Below, piece by piece: positions 52,223-58,854 of a DNA stretch of 64,000 nucleotides (positions within the stretch are counted from its first letter, which is position 1; each line of letters begins with the position of its first letter). Source of the stretch: Bacteroidota bacterium (GTDB taxonomy: Bacteria > Bacteroidota > Rhodothermia > JANXDC01). The notes beneath the pieces were generated by a model. It searched no databases. It saw only the letters and a list, made by a program, of their open reading frames with translations, and was not told where the DNA came from. Both the position numbers and the translations under genes were made by a program. Location: assembly GCA_025059945.1 (NCBI GenBank), contig JANXDC010000009.1, positions 1 through 64,000 on the forward strand. The letters are read 5' to 3'.

Positions 52223-52696
52223 TCAGAACAAGTACAGCCGCGCCCCCAGCCCGCCGGTCATGTCCAGCGCCGTAGCGGGCCAGAGGGCGAATTTGGGGCT
52301 GAAGTGCATGTAGAACTCTATGCGTCCGATGAACAGCGCCATCCCCCCGGTACCGCTCAGGCCCCAGCGGTCCGCATGACCGCGCTGGGCGTCGGACTCA
52401 AAGCGCCCATAGCCCCCTAGGCCGGCGTAATAGACGATGCGCCCCGGCACTTCGGTAAGCCGCTGGGCCAGCCAATGTTGGCTTGCGTGCGCTTCCATGA
52501 AGAAGTACTTGTCCAGACGCCAAGCCATGAGCCCCTCAAGGGCGTAGCGTCGGCTCAAAAACTGCTTAGCCGTAAGCCCTGTAACGGGCCCTAGCTGTAG
52601 GCCCACGCCTAAAGGTCCCCCCACAACAGGCTGAGCCCATGCGGACGAGGCTAGGGCCATAGAACACAATAGCAAGATGGGCATTCGCTTCCTCAT
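52223..52696 (-). CDS. Small exported protein, probable outer-membrane beta-barrel
   Basis: I do not recognise the family. The 157-residue protein starts with a signal peptide (ILLLCSMALASSAWAQ). The mature part has amphipathic strands rich in Gly and aromatics (GLGGYGRFESD, MALFIGRIEFYMHFSPKFAL) and ends GGLGARLYLF with a terminal Phe, typical of outer-membrane barrels. The ATG at 52696 has CAGGAGGT upstream and overlaps the presumed TGA of the broken HAD gene (ATGA). The frame runs open far upstream without a stop, but that part is the HAD gene read in a shifted frame. Confidence 0.72.
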   Translation of the reverse strand: MRKRMPILLLCSMALASSAWAQPVVGGPLGVGLQLGPVTGLTAKQFLSRRYALEGLMAWRLDKYFFMEAHASQHWLAQRLTEVPGRIVYYAGLGGYGRFESDAQRGHADRWGLSGTGGMALFIGRIEFYMHFSPKFALWPATALDMTGGLGARLYLF

Positions 52697-53345
52697 GATG
52701 CGACCTCCTGTAAGCTGCGCACCCCAAAGCCCGAGGAGGGGGCCACATGGTCCGCCGGCCGATCGGGCGAGGGGCTTGATGTCCGCTTCGCAACTATCGC
52801 CAATAAAAAGCACCTCCTGTGGCTGATAGCCCGTATGGATCAAGGCGTGCTCGAAAAGAGCCGGCTCGGACTTGCGCAGCCCAAGCTCCCGGGCGAAGAT
52901 CACCGGGGAGGCGGCCTGTAGTTCCAGGAGACGAAACAGCTTTGCCCGCTGAATCTCCGGGAACCCATAAGAGAGCAAACCGGCTGGCCAACGGCTGCAC
53001 ACAAATTGCCACGCCCTGCGAACGCCCGGCAGCCAGCGCCAATACACGGCGCATCGGCTTAAGGTAGTAAGCCTCCGGCTCGACCCAGCGCTCCGAATCC
53101 GCCCCCAGAAGAGCCAACCATAGACGGAAGCGCAACCGCCGTAAGGCCTGCGCCTCAAGCTCGCCCCGTCCGTAAGCGGCCCCCAGTGGAACGTTAAGAC
53201 GACGGTACAGCGAGCGCGCCCCTCGGGCCCGGGTGAGCTCTGGATAGGCCCAGCAGAGATCTCGGAGCGCACGGCGCTCAGCCCCTCTGTGATCCAGCAG
53301 CGTATCGTCGATGTCGCCGCAGACGAAGCGGATCGCAGGCCCCAT
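52693..53345 (-). pseudogene. HAD family hydrolase interrupted by two frameshifts
   Basis: A HAD phosphatase gene spread over three frames. From ATG 53345: FVCGDIDDTLLDH (motif I) up to RSQGVAIC. The homologous continuation is in the next frame: WPAGLLSYGFPEIQRAK through SPVIFARELGLRKSEPALFE to VLFIGDSCEADIKPLARSAG (motif IV). The normal ending is in the third frame: HVAPSSGFGVRSLQEVAS then TGA at 52693-52695, which overlaps the next gene's ATG. The changes lie near 52995-53005 (by a TGTGTG run on the minus strand) and near 52745-52760. It may be a real pseudogene or an artefact of two sequencing/assembly indels. Confidence 0.8.
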
Positions 53346-53346
53346 G

Positions 53347-54519
53347 TCACACGGGCATCTCGTAGAGGGCGTAGCGCTTGTAGGGCACCGCGCCCACCAT
53401 GCGGGCGGCTCGGTGCATCATCTCGTTTGTCTCCAAGACCCAACTCAACTCCGCATATCGGTAGCCGCGCCGCATCCCCTCGCGGATGGTATGGTAATGC
53501 ATGACCGCGTCGATGCCCCGACCCCGGTAGGCGGGCAGAACGCCCATAATGATCGTGCGAATCCCGCGGATTTTGCGAACGCGCGTATGCCACAGCAAAG
53601 TCACCAGGCCGCAGGGGAAAAGACGGCCGTTGCGCACATGCCGCAGGGCCTCGTTGAGGTTGGGAAGCGAAACGGAAAAACCTACAGGTTGGCCCTGGAG
53701 CTCGGCGATGAAGACGATGTGCGGATCGACGACCGCGCGCAAGCCCTGGGCCAGGTGTGCAAATTCCCGCTCCGTCATGGGCACAAAGCCCCAGTTTTCG
53801 CGCCAAGCCTCGTTGTAGATGTCGCGCACGGTTCGGGCCTCACGCTCAAAGTCTTTTAGGTTCACCTTGCGCACGCGCAGATCCGGCAGACGTCGATGCA
53901 CGAGCTCGACCCCGCGCTCTAGTTTGTCGGTCTGCACGGTCTGCACATCCACGTAGTAGGCGTACATGCCCATGACCTTGCGCAGACCAAAACGCTCCAA
54001 GAACTCGGCGTAGTAAGGCGGATTGTAGGGCATAAGCAGGGCCGGCGGGTGCTCGAAGCCCTCCAGGAGCACTCCAGCGGTGTCGTTAAGCGACGGGTTA
54101 ACCGGACCCCGCATGAGCAGCAGCTCGCGATCCCGCAGCCACTGTGCGGCCCGCTCCAAGAGCGCAGCCGCCACCTCGTAGTCTGGAATAACCTCAAAAA
54201 AGCCAAAGAAGCCCGTTCCGTCTTGGTGGACGGCCAGATGATTGCCGTTGCGGATGGCCGCGATGCGCCCGATCACGTGGCCATCGCGCTCGGCCAAAAA
54301 AAGGGCGATCTGGGAGTGCTCAAAAAACGGGTTGCGCGCCGGATCCAGTAGCCTGCGCTGCTCTATCCACAGGGGCGGCACCCAATTAGGCTCGCGCCGA
54401 TACAGCCGATACGGAAAGGCGATAAACCGCAGCCAATCCCGGCGCTCTTGGACTTGCAGGATCCGAAAGCCGGATTGTTGCGCCTCAGCCACGTCGGCCG
54501 TTGCGGTCGATGATCCCAT
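53347..54519 (-). CDS. Large GNAT-family acyltransferase, candidate bacterial ceramide synthase
   Basis: A 390-residue protein with a GNAT-like C-terminal half (IFIAELQGQPVGFSVSLPNL; TIIMGVLPAYRGRGIDAVMH, near residues 270-330) and an N-terminal half with NWVPPLWIEQRRLLDPARNP, FFGFFEVIPDYE and LLMPYNPPYYAEFLE. These features recall the GNAT proteins encoded with serine palmitoyltransferase in sphingolipid-making bacteria, among which the bacterial ceramide synthase was described in Caulobacter. Its ATG (54519) lies 35 bases inside the SPT gene in another frame, indicating coupled translation. The ceramide synthase role is inferred from context and length; an unrelated N-acyltransferase is the alternative. 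Confidence 0.7.
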   Translation of the reverse strand: MGSSTATADVAEAQQSGFRILQVQERRDWLRFIAFPYRLYRREPNWVPPLWIEQRRLLDPARNPFFEHSQIALFLAERDGHVIGRIAAIRNGNHLAVHQDGTGFFGFFEVIPDYEVAAALLERAAQWLRDRELLLMRGPVNPSLNDTAGVLLEGFEHPPALLMPYNPPYYAEFLERFGLRKVMGMYAYYVDVQTVQTDKLERGVELVHRRLPDLRVRKVNLKDFEREARTVRDIYNEAWRENWGFVPMTEREFAHLAQGLRAVVDPHIVFIAELQGQPVGFSVSLPNLNEALRHVRNGRLFPCGLVTLLWHTRVRKIRGIRTIIMGVLPAYRGRGIDAVMHYHTIREGMRRGYRYAELSWVLETNEMMHRAARMVGAVPYKRYALYEMPV

Positions 54520-55714
54520 GCTTTACCCCCACTTTGTAGAAGGCCTCCAAAATGAAGTCCAACTCCTCTTGCGTATGGGTGGCCATGTAGCTAGTGCGCA
54601 GCAGCGCCTGCCCGGGAGGCACGGCCGGGCTGATGACCGCGTTCACGTAGACCCCCTCGTCGAAGAGATCGCGCCAAAACCGGAAACACTGCATATCCTC
54701 GCCGATCACAACGGGGATGATGGGCGTCTGGCTCTCCCAAATATCGAAGCCCATCTGCCGAAATTGGCTGCGCATGTAATCGGAGATCTCCTGAAGCCGC
54801 TGCAAACGCCAGGGTTCTTGCTGCAGGATCTCCAAGCATTTCATCACCGTGGCCACGTTGGCCGGAGGCATGGAGGCGCTGAAGATATGCGCCGGTGATT
54901 TATAACGGATCCATTGGATTACGGGGGCTTCGCCGACCACAAACCCGCCCAAAGAGGCGAAGCTCTTGCTGAACGTGCCCGTGATCAGATCGACCTCCTC
55001 GTCAAGACCGAAATAGGCGGCTGTACCCCGTCCACCGGGTCCGATCACCCCGATCGCGTGCGCGTCGTCGACCATAAGTTTGGCCCCGAACTCCTTTGCT
55101 AGGGCCACTAGCTCGGGCAGCCGGACCAGGGCGCCGCTCATCGAAAAAACCCCGTCGGTGACGATGAGCTTCGCAGCCTTCGGATCGGCCCGCTCCAGAA
55201 GCCGACGCAGGTGTTCGACGTCGTTGTGCCGATACCGGACCGTCTGGGCCAGCGACATCATGGTGCCCACCACGATGCTGGCGTGGTTGTCTTTGTCGGA
55301 GAAAATCAGGTCCCCTTTTCCGGCTAGCGCCTGGATGACGCCCTGATTGGTCTGGTACCCAGTGCTAAAGAGCACGCACGCCTCTTTGCCCATAAAGGCG
55401 GCCAGGCGTTCTTCTAGCTCTATATGGATGTCCAGGGTGCCGTTTAGATAGCGGGAGCCCGTGCAACCGGTACCGTACTTCTCGATCGCCCGTTTGGCCG
55501 CCTCGATTACCCGGGGGTCTGTGGTCAGTCCCAGATAGTTGTTGGAGCCGGCCATGATAACGGTACGGCCCTCGATGACGACCTTAGTGCCGTAGTTTTC
55601 CGAGACGGGCTTGAAGTACGGATGTAGCCCCATCGCGGCTACTTCCTGGGGCCGCGTAAACTGCCGGCACTTCTCGAACAAATCGGCGGCCTGGGTCATG
55701 GGCGTCTGCGGCAT
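54485..55714 (-). CDS. spt: Serine palmitoyltransferase (alpha-oxoamine synthase family)
   Basis: A PLP enzyme of the alpha-oxoamine synthase family that condenses serine with an acyl-CoA, the first step of sphingolipid synthesis. PLP lysine is K250 in GTFSKSFASLGGFV; the base-stacking His is H144 in KDNHASIVVG and the Asp/His pair is in LMVDDAHAIGVIG. Other signatures are GSNNYLGLT and GTGCTGSRYLNGT. At 409 residues it fits. KBL and 8-amino-7-oxononanoate synthase are the sister families; SPT is preferred for the sequence MGLHPYFKPVSE-type start and the coupled GNAT gene. Confidence 0.85.
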   Translation of the reverse strand: MPQTPMTQAADLFEKCRQFTRPQEVAAMGLHPYFKPVSENYGTKVVIEGRTVIMAGSNNYLGLTTDPRVIEAAKRAIEKYGTGCTGSRYLNGTLDIHIELEERLAAFMGKEACVLFSTGYQTNQGVIQALAGKGDLIFSDKDNHASIVVGTMMSLAQTVRYRHNDVEHLRRLLERADPKAAKLIVTDGVFSMSGALVRLPELVALAKEFGAKLMVDDAHAIGVIGPGGRGTAAYFGLDEEVDLITGTFSKSFASLGGFVVGEAPVIQWIRYKSPAHIFSASMPPANVATVMKCLEILQQEPWRLQRLQEISDYMRSQFRQMGFDIWESQTPIIPVVIGEDMQCFRFWRDLFDEGVYVNAVISPAVPPGQALLRTSYMATHTQEELDFILEAFYKVGVKHGIIDRNGRRG

Positions 55715-55756
55715 GGCGCGCTTATCCCCTTCATTTGGAAGATATGGACATTCCTG

Positions 55757-56860
55757 TTAATATACAGACCCCCTTAGACCGGACAAAACCGGTTCGGGCC
55801 TCTCGGGGCCCCAGAGGGCGGTCAGGACCCGAAGCACTTCCGGGTTGCCCGCCTCAAAACGCCGTTGAATGGCGCTCTTGTATGCGGCCCAGCGGGCCAA
55901 GAAACCGGATATGTCCTCTAGCGTCGGATCGCGGCCGACCACGGCGGCTCCGAAACCGGCCTGCGCGAGCTGCCAGGCGTTAAGCGTCTGCTCGAAGATG
56001 CCCCTGTTCGGAAGCGCCAACAAGGGCTTACCCAGGTACAGGGCCTCGGAGATCAGCGTAAAACCCGCCGTGGCAATCACGGCGCGCGCCGAAGCCAGAT
56101 CCCGCAAAAACCCCTCCAGGGATGAGGGGCGCATCTTCACGTTCCGAGCCACGGCGATGGCCTCCGAAAACCCGTATACGTGAAAGGGGACCTCCGCAAA
56201 GCGCTCCAGCAGGCGCAACAGCTTCTCGGCCCCCCGGCTCCGATTTATGTAGACCAGGACGTGTTCCCCCTCGGCGGGCTCAGCCCGCAACACAGCGGAT
56301 CGGATCACAGGGGGCACGAGCCGAACCCGCTCCGGCCGCCGCAGGGGCAGGGGCAGAAAAGTCGGGATCAACGTGAGCACGGCCTGAGGCGGGGCGATCC
56401 AGCGCACCACCGCACCAACCAGGGCCGCGTTCAAACGCCATCGCCAGGGTATCGGATAACGGGCTTCGGTGAGGATCTGCTGCCGATTGAACCCCACTAC
56501 GGGTAGCCCCAACAAGGCCGCCGCCCGGCCGCTGAAGTATTCGAAATCGTTGATCAGCCACTCGGCTTGAAAGGCCTCCAGAGACCGAGCCAAATCGCGG
56601 ATCAGCCGACCGGACCTGAGCAGGTGAGGCAGGTTATGCCATAGCGTGCGCCAAGGCCTTAAGGTGTTGTTGTAGACGACGTGCTCCAGCGCGGGGACCC
56701 GCAGCACCGGCTTGTTGAGCTCGGTCAAGATCTCGTAGGCCACCCCGCCAGCGCAATAAAGCACCTCATGGCCCTCGAGCTCCAAGGCCTCGGCTATAGC
56801 TAATGCCCGGGAGGTGTGTCCCCGACCTTCGCCGCTGAGCGCATATACGATGCGCGCCAC
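55757..56860 (-). CDS. Glycosyltransferase family protein (UDP-sugar, MGT/MurG-like, GT-B)
   Basis: A 367-residue GT-B-type glycosyltransferase of the MJ1255/TIGR00661-like group. N-terminal ALSGEGRGHTSRALAIAEAL is the family's Gly-rich loop. The C-terminal half has VLVYINRS and the nucleotide-binding stretch ARAVIATAGFTLISEALYLG followed by KPLLALPN. No signal or membrane helix is seen. It lies 42 bases upstream of the SPT gene on the same strand, so a role on a lipid acceptor is possible but unproved. Confidence 0.8.
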   Translation of the reverse strand: MARIVYALSGEGRGHTSRALAIAEALELEGHEVLYCAGGVAYEILTELNKPVLRVPALEHVVYNNTLRPWRTLWHNLPHLLRSGRLIRDLARSLEAFQAEWLINDFEYFSGRAAALLGLPVVGFNRQQILTEARYPIPWRWRLNAALVGAVVRWIAPPQAVLTLIPTFLPLPLRRPERVRLVPPVIRSAVLRAEPAEGEHVLVYINRSRGAEKLLRLLERFAEVPFHVYGFSEAIAVARNVKMRPSSLEGFLRDLASARAVIATAGFTLISEALYLGKPLLALPNRGIFEQTLNAWQLAQAGFGAAVVGRDPTLEDISGFLARWAAYKSAIQRRFEAGNPEVLRVLTALWGPERPEPVLSGLRGSVY

Positions 56861-56919
56861 GCCCCCGAATGCTCCTCCTTCGCTCCCGATGCTAAAGTAG
56901 GCGCATCAGACGCAAAACG

Positions 56920-57540
56920 CTAGCCCTGCTCAGCCCCACGCCCCCGACGAAGCCAGAGCCGCACGGCGTAACCAAGCCCAAGCAAGGCCAGCAGCAACAG
57001 CACAACCCGGCCGTACTGGCGTAAATACTCCCCTACGAGCTCCCAGCGCTCCCCCAGCCAATAGCCCAGTCCCACTAACAGACCCGTCCAGAAGAGTGTG
57101 CTCAAGAACGCCGCAACCGTTACGGGACCAAAGGGCATATGCGCCATACCGGCCACAAGCGAAATCACCGAGCGAGTGCCGCTTAAAAAACGATTCAGCA
57201 CCACCGCTACGATCCCATAGCGATGAAACCACCGCTGCGCCGCCCGCAGGTGCCGCTCGGATACAAACAACAGCCGCGGTCGGCTCAGCAGGACCGGGCC
57301 CACCCGGTAGCCGATCCGATACATCGTCACAAAGCCCAAGGTGCTACAGGCGACAGCCCCTAGCCAGAGGCTCCAGACGTTTAGCACCCCCAAACCGGCC
57401 AGATACCCCCCGAAAACCACCACCACGTCTCCCGGAATAGGGGGCAATAGGTTCTCCAGATACGCCACCGCCCAGATGGCCACATATAACCACAAGGGGG
57501 ACAGCCGGCTCAGCAGGCTCACCCACTCGGCAACGTCCAT
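56920..57540 (-). CDS. DedA family membrane protein
   Basis: A 206-residue DedA (SNARE-associated) protein with four to five membrane segments. Signature regions are ENLLPPIPGDVVVVFGGYLAGLG with the conserved Pro-Pro-Ile-Pro-Gly, GYRVGPVLL and HRYGIVAVVLNRFLSGTRSVISLVAG, the last holding the conserved Arg and FxPGxR-type motif (here FLSGTR). DedA proteins act in lipid (undecaprenyl-phosphate) recycling or membrane homeostasis. The ATG at 57540 was chosen; a longer reading would start inside the tRNA gene. Confidence 0.88.
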   Translation of the reverse strand: MDVAEWVSLLSRLSPLWLYVAIWAVAYLENLLPPIPGDVVVVFGGYLAGLGVLNVWSLWLGAVACSTLGFVTMYRIGYRVGPVLLSRPRLLFVSERHLRAAQRWFHRYGIVAVVLNRFLSGTRSVISLVAGMAHMPFGPVTVAAFLSTLFWTGLLVGLGYWLGERWELVGEYLRQYGRVVLLLLALLGLGYAVRLWLRRGRGAEQG

Positions 57541-57566
57541 ATCACCCAATTCCGAACTAAAAGGAA

Positions 57567-57599
57567 AAGGCCCCGGTTTTGTATAAACCCGGGGCCTTT
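57567..57599 (-). terminator. Terminator of tRNA-Gly
   Basis: An AAGGCCCCGG / CCCGGGGCCTTT stem lies immediately past the tRNA on the minus strand, followed by TTCCTTTTAG. Confidence 0.7.
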
Positions 57600-57602
57600 C
57601 CG

Positions 57603-57676
57603 AGCGGGACACGGGATTCGAACCCGCGACCTCAACCTTGGCAAGGTTGCGCTCTAACCAACTGAGCTAGTCCCGC
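57603..57676 (-). tRNA. tRNA-Gly (anticodon GCC)
   Basis: Reading the minus strand, the 7-bp acceptor stem is GCGGGAC with its complement GTCCCGC at the 3' end. The D-loop GCTCAGTTGGTTAGAGC, anticodon loop CTTGCCAAG with GCC in the middle, and T-loop GGTTCGAATCC are all present. The length is 74 bases with discriminator T and no encoded CCA. It is downstream of the skp genes. Confidence 0.97.
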
Positions 57677-57737
57677 CTATGGCGGCGTAAAGATAAGGTC
57701 CGAGCCGAGACCTGTCAAGCCGCCTCGATGCCCCGGA

Positions 57738-58271
57738 TCAATTGATCCCTAGCCTCCGGAGAACTGCATCGGTGATATCATGCCGTTCGTCGGCGTACAG
57801 CAAAATCGGATTAGGTCCGATCCCGGTGCTGAAGACCAACGCAAGACGGCGTTCCTTAGCCACCTCTTCGATGGCCTTCTGGATCCGGTTTAGAATAGGC
57901 TGCATAAGCTCCGCCTCTTTTTGCTCCAGCTCCCGGCTTTTCTCCATGGCAAACTGCTGCAGCTGCGTCTGCAGGCCGGCCAGCTCCTGCTCGCGACGCT
58001 GCCGGGCGTCCGGAGACATCAAAGCCTGTCTCCGTTGATAGTCCTGTAGCTGCCGATCAAAATCCTGCAGCTTCTGCTGATATTCGGCCTGATGACGCTG
58101 GGCCAGGTTCTCGAGCTGCTTTTGCACGGCGGCCACCTCGGGCATTTTCGATAGAATGAAGTCCACCCGTGTGTAGCCGATGGGTAGGGCGGGGTTGGCA
58201 CCTTGTTGTTGGGCCCAGGCCAACTGCCCCATCCCCATCATCCCCCAAAGTATCCACGCATATCGCCTCAT
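57738..58271 (-). CDS. OmpH/Skp-like periplasmic chaperone
   Basis: A 177-residue Skp/OmpH family chaperone that holds unfolded outer-membrane proteins. It has a signal peptide (ILWGMMGMGQLAWAQQ), the family start GYTRVDFILSKMPEVAAVQKQ and a long helical, Gln-rich coiled coil (residues about 45-120), then ILNRIQKAIEEVAKERRLALVF. It follows its paralogue with a gap of 33 bases. Two adjacent copies behind bamA are common in Bacteroidota. Confidence 0.9.
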   Translation of the reverse strand: MRRYAWILWGMMGMGQLAWAQQQGANPALPIGYTRVDFILSKMPEVAAVQKQLENLAQRHQAEYQQKLQDFDRQLQDYQRRQALMSPDARQRREQELAGLQTQLQQFAMEKSRELEQKEAELMQPILNRIQKAIEEVAKERRLALVFSTGIGPNPILLYADERHDITDAVLRRLGIN

Positions 58272-58304
58272 AGAAGCACCCTTTTGGTTTAGTTGCTCGA
58301 AAGC

Positions 58305-58838
58305 TCAGCGCGCGCTTGAGGCCGCGTTTACGCCCAGCCGTTCAAGCACGAGCGCGCTCAGATCGTGCTGGGGGCGCACGTAGAGAAACGTAAGCGACCC
58401 CGATTTATCAAAGACGAAGTCATATCCCTGGGCCTCGGCCACCTCGCGCAAAGCACGCAAGATGCGTTCCTGAATGGGGCGCAGAAGCTGCGCCTGCTGC
58501 TGAAAAAGCTCCCCTTGGGGCCCGAATTTTTGTTCGCGAAACTGCTCCAAGAGGCGCTCTTTGTCGACAATTTCTTGCCTTTTTTGGCGCCGCATTTCTT
58601 CTGTGTACAGCACTTCTCGGGCCTGATAGTCGCGCACGAGCTGCTCCAGCTCGCGTTGCATCCGCTCCAGCTCGCGTTGCCATTCTTGCGCCATGCGCTC
58701 TAGCCGCTGCTGGGCGTCCTGATATTCGGGCAGTCTGTTCAGGATATGCTCCGAGTCGATATACCCGATCTTCTGTTGGGCCCATGCCAGGGTGCTTCCC
58801 ACCCCCCCTAAGAGGATACCAAGGAGCAGATATCGCAT
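58305..58838 (-). CDS. OmpH/Skp-like periplasmic chaperone
   Basis: The second copy of the Skp/OmpH family, 177 residues. It has a signal peptide (MRYLLLGILLGGVGSTLAWA), the start KIGYIDSEHILNRLPEYQDA and a long charged coiled coil (about 40-115), with GYDFVFDKSGSLTFLYV near the end. ATG at 58838 is chosen for the GGGG upstream; in-frame ATGs at 58844 and 58871 also exist, the latter inside bamA. It lies 16 bases after bamA and is co-transcribed with it. Confidence 0.9.
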   Translation of the reverse strand: MRYLLLGILLGGVGSTLAWAQQKIGYIDSEHILNRLPEYQDAQQRLERMAQEWQRELERMQRELEQLVRDYQAREVLYTEEMRRQKRQEIVDKERLLEQFREQKFGPQGELFQQQAQLLRPIQERILRALREVAEAQGYDFVFDKSGSLTFLYVRPQHDLSALVLERLGVNAASSAR

Positions 58839-58854
58839 AGCCATCCCCGTTGCG

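Noticed and set aside
52223-53806. A single 527-residue protein spanning the HAD region and the beta-barrel gene
   Set aside because: The frame joins parts of a frameshifted HAD gene to a protein with its own signal peptide, ribosome-binding site and ATGA overlap.
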